The notes under the pieces were generated by a model, which was given only the letters and a program-made list of their open reading frames with translations, was not told where the DNA came from and searched no databases. 37,822 bases of DNA from Lentisphaerota bacterium (GTDB lineage Bacteria; Verrucomicrobiota; Kiritimatiellia; UBA8416; JABMPJ01): the NCBI GenBank assembly GCA_013203785.1, contig JABMPJ010000024.1, positions 1 to 37,822 of the forward strand, read 5' to 3'. Positions 21,878 through 30,503 of the stretch are shown here, piece by piece; the first letter of the stretch is position 1, and the number at the start of each line of letters is the position of its first letter. The position numbers were made by a program, and so were the translations under genes.

Positions 21878-23476
21878 CTACCGACGCATCGGTTTCAATG
21901 TCTTGACCTGATCACTCGATAGGGGGTGGGGCTCTTCACCCGATACAATTCGCGGCGTCAGAAAGACGATGAGCTCCTTGCTCTGGACCCGATCCGAGGT
22001 AGAGCGAAAGAGCATGCCCAGTAGAGGAATGCGGCCCAACAGAGGCACGCGAGACTGCACCTTCTCCTTTGAGTTCTCAATCATTCCGGCAATGATGATC
22101 GTCTCCCGATCACGGACCATAACGCTCGTTTCGGCATAGGAGCGACGCACGATCGGGACGGTACGAAAGGCCTGGTAGCTCCCCACCACGGAACTCACCT
22201 CGGGTCGAATAGTGGTGCTAATCATGCCGTCGTCGCTGATGCGCGGGGTGACAGCTAAGGTAACGCCGACCTCGATGAAGGTGACCGTCTCGCCGACGAC
22301 ATTGGTGGTACCGCTCTCAAGCTGGGCTTCGGCATAGGGCTGATCGGTAATCGACTTGATAACGGCCTCTTGGCCGTCCAGGACGGCCACATGCGGGTTC
22401 TGAAGAATCTTCGTTTCGCCGATCTGCTTGAGGGCTTCGAGCACCACGCTCAGATCGGCATTGCCCAGGATGGTCTTGTAGGTCAGCGTCGCGGCGGGGG
22501 CGACGGCGTCGCCGACACTCGAAATGGAGCCGGGCGAGGAGACCGAGTTCAGAGAAAAGCGGGGGTCAATACCTTGGAAGATGTGGTCCCAGTTGACGCC
22601 CAGACGGTAATCGTCGCTTAGCGAGACCTGGACAATCTTGGCCTCGATGAATACCTGGCGCGGGCGGCGGTCAAAGATCGTAACGAGGTGCTTGACCTTC
22701 TCCATGTTGTGCGGAAGGGCGGTCACGATAAAGGTCTTGGTACGGCTATCGGATCGGACCTGTCCCACGTCCGGCGTGAGAAGCGCGGTAATCTCGGGCT
22801 CAAGATCCTCGACCTCAGCGTACTGCAGAACGAAGGTCTCCGTCTCAGTCGGCAAGACGCGTGACACCGTGGAAAGATCGGCGCGGGCAATGATCGATTC
22901 CATCTCGGCAATCTTCTCGACCGTGTCGATCAGGATGAGCGTACCGGTAACCGGATCGGCCACCACGGTACCAATACTGCTCTTGATGGGTTCGAGCATG
23001 AGAGCCACTCGCGCCGCATCGGCGTATTTGAGGTCGACACTCTTGATCAATTTGTTGTCGTAGAAACTGGTGCCATACTTGTTCTGGTATTCGATATCCG
23101 TCATGATGCTGACAATGCCAGCCCTTACCTCGTAAGCCAGATTGTTGACGGAGAGGACCACCTCCAGAGCATCGCCCACGGTGACCTTGTCGAATTTGAG
23201 TTTGGTGGTCAAGCCAGCGACGCCGGGACCGATCACCATGTTGTTCAATCCACCACGATGGGCCAAGAACTCAATAAGCTGCACCACGTCCATCGGATCG
23301 AGCGAGGTAAGACTAACCTGATTCTCGAGGCCAGGCAGGTCATAGTCAGACAGGGGCTTGGGAACCGCCGTCGCCGTGGTTACCGTTAAGCCGGAACCCA
23401 GCAGAACGGCCACGAGGAGAAGCCGGACCCATTTCCAAAAGCGATGTTGCGTACCCGGCATCGTAACGGCCCCCAT
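21878..23476 (-). CDS. Secretin (GspD/PilQ-type outer-membrane pore)
   Basis: The ATG at 23476 is chosen because GGAG lies 5 nt upstream and overlaps the end of the preceding gene. The 532-residue protein has a signal peptide (VRLLLVAVLLGSGLTVTTATA), an STN/N0-like domain (about 40-135), a secretin_N repeat (TFVLQYAEVEDLEPEITALL, about 195-270), and the beta-barrel secretin domain (about 330-515). The latter holds ILQNPHVAVLDGQEA, VGVTLAVTPRIS and the hallmark VPLLGRIPLLGMLFRS near the C-terminus. Secretins form the dodecameric outer-membrane gate of type II secretion and type IV pili. The absence of further pilus or secretion genes in the window is notable; they may be elsewhere. Confidence 0.95.
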   Translation of the reverse strand: MGAVTMPGTQHRFWKWVRLLLVAVLLGSGLTVTTATAVPKPLSDYDLPGLENQVSLTSLDPMDVVQLIEFLAHRGGLNNMVIGPGVAGLTTKLKFDKVTVGDALEVVLSVNNLAYEVRAGIVSIMTDIEYQNKYGTSFYDNKLIKSVDLKYADAARVALMLEPIKSSIGTVVADPVTGTLILIDTVEKIAEMESIIARADLSTVSRVLPTETETFVLQYAEVEDLEPEITALLTPDVGQVRSDSRTKTFIVTALPHNMEKVKHLVTIFDRRPRQVFIEAKIVQVSLSDDYRLGVNWDHIFQGIDPRFSLNSVSSPGSISSVGDAVAPAATLTYKTILGNADLSVVLEALKQIGETKILQNPHVAVLDGQEAVIKSITDQPYAEAQLESGTTNVVGETVTFIEVGVTLAVTPRISDDGMISTTIRPEVSSVVGSYQAFRTVPIVRRSYAETSVMVRDRETIIIAGMIENSKEKVQSRVPLLGRIPLLGMLFRSTSDRVQSKELIVFLTPRIVSGEEPHPLSSDQVKTLKPMRR

Positions 23477-23477
23477 C

Positions 23478-24320
23478 TTACTCCACTCTAAGTTCTTCGC
23501 CGTCTTTTTCAAAAACGACATGATCCGCGGCAATCCGGATCAGCTTAAGCTGATCCTCCCCCGCCACCAGCTCCTGCTCAATCTGTAAAAAATACGTCCG
23601 CTTGGTCTTGCTATCAAATACTATCGCCTCCTGCTCGCCGCTGGACAAGGGCGAGAGACCAATCAGGTTGAGGTGCTGGCCGTAGCTCCTCCAGTCGGGC
23701 CCAACTGGGGGACTCTTGACAGACGTGGCGACCGTGCCACCCGGCCCCCGATCCAAGTCGCGTACTATAGGGCGTTTCTTGAAAGAGTCCAAGAGCTTTG
23801 CGAGGGGCGGAAGCCCACTCGCCGAATTGGCACTATGGGGCAACAGGGCCAGATCGCCCCCCCCGTCCAAGGGGCTGAGCGGGCCACGATCACCCTTATC
23901 CCAGCGGCCCGTGGCAAAGAGGTCCAGCACACCCAAAAAAAGTATCAGGACGATCGCGGCAACCAGAAAGCGGTTAACCAATCGAATGCCACTGCCCTGA
24001 CGCCGGGGACGATCGGGCGAGGCTGTACCGGCCCATTTGGCCCCATCATCAGGGGAGTCATCCTCATCCGCCGTCTTGGCGCCACCGAAGAGGCCGGCGA
24101 GCTTGAACTTACCCGCAGAGGGGGGGGGTCCAATCTCATCATCGGCCGGGACTGTATCAGGCGGGAAAACGCCGATCTCATCGTCGGCGTCGCCTGGATC
24201 CGTCGGTTTGACACGCAGCTTGGGCGGCTCAGCCGTCGCGGTATCCGCGGGTCCGGATTCCCCTGCCGCGGCCTCAATGGTCGCAAGGGGCTCCTCAACT
24301 ACCTGTTCCTCGTCCGCCAT
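23478..24320 (-). CDS. Inner-membrane GspC/PilP-like protein
   Basis: The 280-residue protein has an acidic, Pro-rich cytoplasmic region (1-110), one transmembrane helix (FLVAAIVLILFLGVLDLFA, about 117-136) and a periplasmic part. The final ~65 residues, from HLNLIGLSPLSSGEQEAIVF to HVVFEKDGEELRVE, match the GspC/PilP homology domain pattern ('l.LiGv..sg..a.aiI...g....l..Gd....l..I..d.v.l...g...'). That domain contacts the N0 domain of the secretin. The gene directly precedes the secretin gene with its stop next to the secretin start. GAGG lies 13 nt before the ATG. The call is by pattern and position; a divergent PilP is the alternative. Confidence 0.75.
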   Translation of the reverse strand: MADEEQVVEEPLATIEAAAGESGPADTATAEPPKLRVKPTDPGDADDEIGVFPPDTVPADDEIGPPPSAGKFKLAGLFGGAKTADEDDSPDDGAKWAGTASPDRPRRQGSGIRLVNRFLVAAIVLILFLGVLDLFATGRWDKGDRGPLSPLDGGGDLALLPHSANSASGLPPLAKLLDSFKKRPIVRDLDRGPGGTVATSVKSPPVGPDWRSYGQHLNLIGLSPLSSGEQEAIVFDSKTKRTYFLQIEQELVAGEDQLKLIRIAADHVVFEKDGEELRVE

Positions 24321-24416
24321 AAAGCTTTAATCCTCACTCCCCTCACCCCGCAGGGTAAGAAAGGTCAGAGGACTATAGGAATCGACCCCTTGGACGTCAA
24401 CTCGATTCGGTGGCCC

Positions 24417-25592
24417 TCACAGGCTCCTGACGAACCGCGCCATACGCTCCATGGCCCTCTTTATCTCCTCCAAACCGGTCGCATATGAGCAGCGCAGGTA
24501 GCCCTCTCCCGAGGACCCAAAAGCCGTTCCGGGCACGCAGGCCACGTTTTCCTGTTCCAGCAGCGCCATCGAGAAATCGCGCGAATTCATACCGGTGCCG
24601 CCTATATATGGAAAGGCGTAAAATGCGCCGCCGGGAAGATGGCAGGGCAACCCCATATCGTTGAGGGCGGCATGGATATAGTGACGACGTTGCCGATAGG
24701 CCTCGCGCATCTCGGCTACATCCGCGTCCCCGTTCTTGAGCGCCGCGACTGAGGCCTCCTGGCTCAGGATGGGGGCGCACAGCATGGAGTACTGGTGAAT
24801 CTTCATCATGGCCTCGATCAGCGCGGGAGGCGCGCAGGCGTAGCCCATTCGGAACCCGGTCATGGCCCACGCCTTGGAGAGACCGTTCAGGTAGATCGTC
24901 CGCTCCCGCATGCCGGGCAGGGCGGCGATGCTGAGTCGTTCGGCATCGTAGGTCAGCTCCGTGTAGACCTCGTCCGTGATGACCAGCAGATCGTGCTCAC
25001 ACGCCAACGCCGCGATGCCAGTGAGGTCCTCGCGGGTCAACACCGCACCGGTGGGATTGGTGGGAAAGTTGAGCAGCAACACCTTGGACTTGGCCGTAAT
25101 GACCGGCTCGATATCGGCCCGCGTCAGTCTAAAATCGTCGGCCTGGCGGGTGGGCACGGCCACGCCTTTCCCAAAAGCCAGTCCAATCACTGGTGAATAG
25201 GAGACGTAGCAGGGCTCGTGATAGATCACCTCGTCGCCGGGCTCCACCACGGCGCGAATGGCCAGGTCGAGCGCCTCGCTGACCCCCACCGTAATCAAGA
25301 CCTCACTCTCCGGGGCATAGGTAAGAGCGTGCGAGCGTGCCACATAGGCGGCAATGGCCTTGCGCAGACGGAGAAGCCCCAGGTTGGAGGTGTAGGACGT
25401 CGCGCCATGCTCAAGCGCATAGATCGCCGCTTCACGAATATGCCACGGCGTCACAAAATCGGGCTCGCCGATACTGAGACTGATCACACCCTCACGCGTG
25501 CTGACCATATCAAAAAAATCGCGAATTCCAGAGCGGGGCATCCCTCTGACGTGCCCCGCGACGAAATTACGGGGAGACTTGGAGTCGTTCAT
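24417..25592 (-). CDS. PLP-dependent class I/II aminotransferase
   Basis: From the ATG at 25592 (GAGG 7 nt upstream) the product has 391 residues, overlapping the regulator gene's end by 26 nt. The fold-type I features are clear: SIGEPDFVTP, NPTG (Asn179), TDEVYTELTYD and the Schiff-base Lys240 in LNGLSKAWAMTGFRMGY. The closest recollection is the PatA/aspartate-aminotransferase-like group. Its place after an Lrp/AsnC regulator and in a block with hom, lysC, citramalate synthase and valS suggests a role in branched-chain or aspartate-family amino acids; the real amino donor cannot be told. Upstream ATGs at 25604 and 25598 are poorer starts. Confidence 0.93.
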   Translation of the reverse strand: MNDSKSPRNFVAGHVRGMPRSGIRDFFDMVSTREGVISLSIGEPDFVTPWHIREAAIYALEHGATSYTSNLGLLRLRKAIAAYVARSHALTYAPESEVLITVGVSEALDLAIRAVVEPGDEVIYHEPCYVSYSPVIGLAFGKGVAVPTRQADDFRLTRADIEPVITAKSKVLLLNFPTNPTGAVLTREDLTGIAALACEHDLLVITDEVYTELTYDAERLSIAALPGMRERTIYLNGLSKAWAMTGFRMGYACAPPALIEAMMKIHQYSMLCAPILSQEASVAALKNGDADVAEMREAYRQRRHYIHAALNDMGLPCHLPGGAFYAFPYIGGTGMNSRDFSMALLEQENVACVPGTAFGSSGEGYLRCSYATGLEEIKRAMERMARFVRSL

Positions 25593-26046
25593 GGTCATCC
25601 TCAATCTTCATCAAGACGCCCTGATCCTTGTACGTCTTCAATGTGAAATGGGTGGTCGTAGAGAGCACCCCCTCAATCGTGGCCAGCTGCTCGTTCACGA
25701 AAGCCGCCACTACTTGCAGCGACCGCCCCGACACAAACACCAACAGGTCGTAGGTACCTGACATGAGAAAAAGCGAGTCGACCGATGCAAACCGCGATAT
25801 CCGCGTGGCAATCCGGTCGTATCCCCCACCCCGTTCTGGCGTAATCCTAACCTCTATGACCGCGCGCACCTTCTCGATGTCGAGCTCATCCTCGTTCACA
25901 ACGGCCCGGTAACCGCAGATGATGCCGCGTGCCTCGTAGTCGGCAATCTGCGCCTTGACGTCATCGACCGAGATTGAGAGCAGTGTCGCCAGGTTCTCCG
26001 GCGTCTCCAAAGCATTCTCTTTAAGCAACTTTAGTAACTGATCCAT
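25567..26046 (-). CDS. Lrp/AsnC-family transcriptional regulator
   Basis: The 159-residue protein has an N-terminal winged helix-turn-helix (about 1-55: LLKLLKENALETPENLATLLS, then VDDVKAQIADYEARGII). A C-terminal RAM/ligand domain follows (about 65-145: AVIEVRITPERG, GTYDLLVFVSGRSLQ, GVLSTTTHFTLKTYK). This layout matches Lrp/AsnC regulators, which form octamers and respond to amino acids. It sits between valS and an aminotransferase, so an amino acid of this cluster is a plausible ligand. GGAGGG stands about 6 nt before the ATG. The HTH is a little shorter than in Lrp, as in the simplified AsnC-type proteins next to aminotransferases. Confidence 0.92.
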   Translation of the reverse strand: MDQLLKLLKENALETPENLATLLSISVDDVKAQIADYEARGIICGYRAVVNEDELDIEKVRAVIEVRITPERGGGYDRIATRISRFASVDSLFLMSGTYDLLVFVSGRSLQVVAAFVNEQLATIEGVLSTTTHFTLKTYKDQGVLMKIEDDHERLQVSP

Positions 26047-26099
26047 CCTACACCCTCCATATCCTCTGCCTTCTACTCTCTGATTTCAGCGCACTACCC

Positions 26100-28844
26100 C
26101 TACCCCTTAATCGTCTCGATGAGCCGCTCAATCTTGTCGCGCTTCTCCATCAGCTCTTTCTGATTCTCCCTCTGCTGTTCGACGACGGCCTCGGGGGCGC
26201 GCTCCACGAACGCTCTATTGGAGAGCTTACGGGTGATCTGGTTGATACCGCTCACAACCTTCTCCAGTTGGCCGCCCAGGCGCGCCACCTCAGCCTCAAC
26301 ATCCAGCAACCCGGCCAGCGGCATGTAGAGCGTGCCCAGGCCGCCCACGCTGCTGGGCATGGCTTGCGGGGGCTCGAAGGCTTCGTCCACGGTCAGCATT
26401 TGCGCCTTCAGCAGGGCCGCCACCGAAGCGCGATCGCTCTCGAGGCGCGTCGCGCCTTCGGCGTCGTGCGGTTTGACGATGTAGTCGATGGCCTTGTTGG
26501 GCACAATCCCGAAATCGGCCCGCAGGGTCCGTCCCAGTCGAATCAACTCATGCTTGCGTTCCACATACTCCGTCGTGGCCGCATCCACACCCCAGTCGGT
26601 AAGCTGCTGATCGGGCCAGGGCGTTGGCCAGGGCGCCTTCATGATGAAACCAGCGGGATCCTTCCGGTCGATCGTGGCGGTATATCCCATGGCGTGCCAA
26701 AGCTCCTCGGTCAGGAAGGGCATGATCGGGTGCAAGAGACGGAGGGCGGTGCCGAGGGCATAGTGCAGAATCAGCAGGACTTGGTTACGACGCGCGACGT
26801 CCTCACCGTAGAGGGTCTCCTTGGCATACTCCACATACCAGTCGCAGTACTGATGCCAGACGAACTCATAGAGCACATGCGCGGCATCGTTGAAGCGGTA
26901 CTTCTCCAGACCGGCGCTGCAATCGATCACAGCTTGCTGTAACTTCCCAAGCAGGTGGCGGTCGTCGGCCGTCAACAGGGCCGGGTCCAGCACAGGGAGA
27001 CCGACCACATCGCGCGGCTCGGCCTCAGCATCGGGACCTGTCACGCCGGAGTCCTGCGAAGCAGGCGGAGGCGGATCGCCGCACTGCATCTGAATAAAGC
27101 GGGCCGCATTCCATATCTTGGTGCCAAAATTGCGCCCGATCTCGAACTTATCCTTCGAGATGTAGACATCTTGGCCGGTCGCGGTCAGCATCGTTAGACT
27201 GAAACGCAGCGCGTCGGCACTGAACTCCTTGATCACATCAAGCGGGTCGAGAGCGTTGCCCAGGCTCTTGCTCATTTTCTTGCCGGCATCGTCGCGCACG
27301 GTGCCGTGGATGTAGACCGTGTCGAACGGCAGGCCGTCCATAAACTCATAGCCGGCCATGACCATGCGGGCCACCCAGAAGAAGATGATTTCGGAGGCAG
27401 TCACGAGATCCTGGGTTGGATAGTAGCAAGCCAGATCCTCGGTCTGATCGGGCCAGCCGAAGGTGCTGAACGGCCATAGCCAGGAGGAGAACCAGGTATC
27501 GAGTACATCCTCATCCTGGCTGAGCTCCGCCGCCCCACACTCGGGACAGAGATCGGGGCACCCCTTGGCCGCCCATTCGTGCTGGCAGGCCGTGCAGGTG
27601 AAGACGGGGATACGGTGCCCCCACCAAATCTGGCGCGAGATACACCAGTCGCGAATATTGCTCAACCACTCGGTGTAGACCTTGTTCCAGCGCGCCGGTA
27701 CAAAGTTGAGCTCACCGTTCTCAAGGGCGGCCAGAGCGGGCTCGGCCAAGGGGGCCATCTTGACGAACCACTGTGGCGACAGGCGTGGCTCGACCACGGT
27801 GTCGCAGCGGTAGCAATGCCCAACAGCGTGGTGATGATCGTCGATCTTCTCAATCAGGCCCTGCGCCTCGAGATCTTTCAAGATCTGCTTGCGGCAGGCA
27901 AAGCGGTCCATGCCGGCATAGGGACCCGCCGCTTCATTCATCGTGCCGTCACCGTTCATCACGTTGATCTGCTCGAGGCTGTGGCGCTGCCCCATCTCAA
28001 AGTCATTGGGGTCATGCGCGGGCGTCACCTTCACGATACCGGTGCCGAATTTTGGATCGACATAGTCGTCTCGAATCACGCGCAGCTCGCGATCCAGTAT
28101 CGGCAGAACAATCGTCTTCTGATCCAGATCGGCATAGCGCGCGTCTTCCGGATGCACCGCAACGGCTGTATCGCCCAGCAGTGTTTCAGGGCGCGTTGTA
28201 GCCACCACCACGTATTCGCCCTTCGCACCGCCCTGCACGGGGTAGCGGATATGGTACAGTTTGCCGACGCAATCCTGATGCTCGCTCTCTTCGTCGGACA
28301 GTGCGGTATGGCAGCGCGGACACCAATTGATGATGTAGTTGGCGCGATAGATTAGGCCCTTGTTGTAGAGGCGCACAAACACCTCTGCGACAGCCTCGCT
28401 GAGGCCTTCGTCCATCGTAAAACGCTCGCGCTCCCAGTCGCACGAGGCCCCCAGCCGCTTGAGCTGGCGCACGATCGTGCCACCATACTCCTCACGCCAC
28501 TGCCAGACCCGCTCGATGAAGGCGTCACGCCCCAGGTCATCGCGTGTCTTGCCCTCTTTCGCCAGGGCGCGCTCGACCACGTTTTGCGTCGCGATGCCGG
28601 CATGGTCCGTTCCGGGCATCCAGACCACGTTACGGCCCTCCATGCGTCGCCAGCGGACCAGGATGTCCTGGATCGTGTTGTTCAGGGCGTGGCCCATGTG
28701 CAGGATACCGGTGACGTTCGGCGGCGGAATCATCACGCAATAGGGCTCGCCGCCCTGCGTGTGGTCGCTGTGGAACGCGCCGGTCTCCATCCAGGTCTGG
28801 TACCACTGGTCTTCAATGCGATGTGTATCGTAGTTCTTTTCCAT
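26100..28844 (-). CDS. valS: Valyl-tRNA synthetase
   Basis: The ATG at 28844 gives a 914-residue class Ia synthetase; the longer open frame to 28958 only adds Arg/Ser-rich sequence within the citramalate gene. The HIGH signature is HMGH at residues 49-52 (PPPNVTGILHMGHAL). KMSKS is seen exactly in GKKMSKSLGNALDPLDVI. A CP1 editing region with TTRPETLLGDTAVAVHPED lies between. CTACQHEW...CPECGAAEL looks like a zinc-binding insertion. The anticodon-binding domain ends in a C-terminal coiled-coil arm (VEAEVARLGGQLEKVVSGI), typical of ValRS. It charges tRNA-Val and sits in an amino-acid gene cluster. Confidence 0.97.
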   Translation of the reverse strand: MEKNYDTHRIEDQWYQTWMETGAFHSDHTQGGEPYCVMIPPPNVTGILHMGHALNNTIQDILVRWRRMEGRNVVWMPGTDHAGIATQNVVERALAKEGKTRDDLGRDAFIERVWQWREEYGGTIVRQLKRLGASCDWERERFTMDEGLSEAVAEVFVRLYNKGLIYRANYIINWCPRCHTALSDEESEHQDCVGKLYHIRYPVQGGAKGEYVVVATTRPETLLGDTAVAVHPEDARYADLDQKTIVLPILDRELRVIRDDYVDPKFGTGIVKVTPAHDPNDFEMGQRHSLEQINVMNGDGTMNEAAGPYAGMDRFACRKQILKDLEAQGLIEKIDDHHHAVGHCYRCDTVVEPRLSPQWFVKMAPLAEPALAALENGELNFVPARWNKVYTEWLSNIRDWCISRQIWWGHRIPVFTCTACQHEWAAKGCPDLCPECGAAELSQDEDVLDTWFSSWLWPFSTFGWPDQTEDLACYYPTQDLVTASEIIFFWVARMVMAGYEFMDGLPFDTVYIHGTVRDDAGKKMSKSLGNALDPLDVIKEFSADALRFSLTMLTATGQDVYISKDKFEIGRNFGTKIWNAARFIQMQCGDPPPPASQDSGVTGPDAEAEPRDVVGLPVLDPALLTADDRHLLGKLQQAVIDCSAGLEKYRFNDAAHVLYEFVWHQYCDWYVEYAKETLYGEDVARRNQVLLILHYALGTALRLLHPIMPFLTEELWHAMGYTATIDRKDPAGFIMKAPWPTPWPDQQLTDWGVDAATTEYVERKHELIRLGRTLRADFGIVPNKAIDYIVKPHDAEGATRLESDRASVAALLKAQMLTVDEAFEPPQAMPSSVGGLGTLYMPLAGLLDVEAEVARLGGQLEKVVSGINQITRKLSNRAFVERAPEAVVEQQRENQKELMEKRDKIERLIETIKG

Positions 28845-28866
28845 AATCTCAATCAGTCGTGTCTGT

Positions 28867-30468
28867 CTACCGCCTACTCTTGCGCCGCTTCCTCTTCTCT
28901 TCTTCACGGAAGAGCTTGTACTCGACGCTGTCGAGCAGCGCCTCCCAGGCGGCCTCAATCACATTTTCCGACACGCCGACCGTGCCCCAGGTCTCCTCGC
29001 CGTCGCTTGATTCGATCAAGACACGCGTCGTGGCCGCCGTCGCATCCTCGGGATCGAGGATCCGTACACGGAAGTCGGTCAGCACGACATTGGCGATCTC
29101 AGGATAGAAGCGGGTCAAGGCCTTGCGCAACGCACCGTCCAGAGCATTCACCGGACCATCACCCTCGGCCACCGTCTGCTCCACCTCGCCATTGACGCGC
29201 ACCTTGATGGTGGCCTCCGAGACGCAAGACTCCTCTTTGCCGCGCTTCTCCACGATGACACGGAAGCCTTCCAGTTCAAAGAAGGCCTTATGTTCCTTGA
29301 GCACCTTCTGGATCAGGATGCGGAACGACGCGTCGGCGGCCTCAAAAGCATAGCCCTTGCTCTCCAGCTCCTTGAGCGCTTTCAAGACCTCGCGCATATC
29401 CTCGGGTGACTGCGCCTGGCCCGCGCCCAGCTCCACGGCCTTGAGCAACACATTGCTGCCGCCCGAAAGCTCGGAGACCAGGATGTGCCGCTCGTTGCCT
29501 ACCTCGGCCGGATCGATGTGCTCAAACGTGATCGGGTTCTTGCTGACGGCATGGACATGCGGCCCACCTTTATGGCTGAAGGCGCTGGAGCCCACAAAGG
29601 GAGAGCGCTGATTGGAGCGCAGATTAACCAGGTCATCCACAAAGAGAGAGAACTCGCGCAGATCGCGCAACTGGCTCTTGCGCACGCAGCGATAGCCCAT
29701 CTTGAGCTGCAGCACCGGTATAAGCGTGGTCAGGCTGACATTACCGCAGCGCTCACCATAGCCATTCATCGTGCCCTGCACCTGAGTGGCACCGGCGCGT
29801 ACGGCTTCAATGGCGTTGGCCACAGCCACACCCGAATCGTTGTGGGTATGGATCCCCACGATCACATCGACCGCCTCACGCACGGTCTTCGTGATGGCCG
29901 AGACCTGATGCGGCAGCGTGCCGCCATTGGTGTCGCACAAGACAACGCCGTCCGCCCCGGCCCCTACAGCCGTCTGCAAACACTGCATAGCATACTCCGG
30001 ATCGTCGAGATAGCCGTCGAAGAAGTGCTCGGCATCGAAGAATACCTCACGGCCATTGTCCTTGAGATAGGCCACGGTGTCGCCGATCATGAGGAGATTC
30101 TCCGCCAACGTCGTACGCAGCACATCGCGGACATGCAGTTTCCAGCTCTTGCCGTAGATCGTGCAGGCCGGGGTCCCGGCCTTGATCAGACTGGGCACGA
30201 AGGGGTCGTCCTTGATCTTGGTACGGACGCGGCGGGTACTGCCGAAGGCCACGAGCTTGGCGTGTTTGAGAGGTTCCTTGCGGACCGCCTCAAAAAAATC
30301 CATGTCCTTCTGGTTCGAGCCGGCATAGCCGCCCTCGATGTAATCGATCCCAAACGCGTCCAGCCGCCGCACAAGCTGAAGCTTGCCGCCGGCTGAAAAT
30401 GAGACCCCCTCCGCCTGCGCGCCATCACGCAACGTCGTGTCGTATAGTGTGATCTTTTTCGTGCTCAT
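28867..30468 (-). CDS. cimA: (R)-citramalate synthase (LeuA-like)
   Basis: The 533-residue protein has the HMGL/Claisen TIM barrel: ITLYDTTLRDGAQAEGVSFS (about 6-25), then EGGYAGSNQKD, GIHTHNDSGVAVANAIEAVRA and the His-rich metal-site segment. A C-terminal LeuA allosteric-like domain follows (about 395-520) ending in a basic tail. GGY-GSN and SNQRSPFVG...FSHKGGPHV are typical of the CimA/TIGR00977 group rather than 2-isopropylmalate synthase. The reaction condenses pyruvate and acetyl-CoA into citramalate, the threonine-independent route to isoleucine. Hom and lysC precede it, giving a contiguous aspartate-family/branched-chain block. 2-isopropylmalate synthase is the alternative. Confidence 0.9.
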   Translation of the reverse strand: MSTKKITLYDTTLRDGAQAEGVSFSAGGKLQLVRRLDAFGIDYIEGGYAGSNQKDMDFFEAVRKEPLKHAKLVAFGSTRRVRTKIKDDPFVPSLIKAGTPACTIYGKSWKLHVRDVLRTTLAENLLMIGDTVAYLKDNGREVFFDAEHFFDGYLDDPEYAMQCLQTAVGAGADGVVLCDTNGGTLPHQVSAITKTVREAVDVIVGIHTHNDSGVAVANAIEAVRAGATQVQGTMNGYGERCGNVSLTTLIPVLQLKMGYRCVRKSQLRDLREFSLFVDDLVNLRSNQRSPFVGSSAFSHKGGPHVHAVSKNPITFEHIDPAEVGNERHILVSELSGGSNVLLKAVELGAGQAQSPEDMREVLKALKELESKGYAFEAADASFRILIQKVLKEHKAFFELEGFRVIVEKRGKEESCVSEATIKVRVNGEVEQTVAEGDGPVNALDGALRKALTRFYPEIANVVLTDFRVRILDPEDATAATTRVLIESSDGEETWGTVGVSENVIEAAWEALLDSVEYKLFREEEKRKRRKSRR

Positions 30469-30503
30469 CTTCTACCTTCCCTGCCCTGGCCAAAACGGCA
30501 GGA

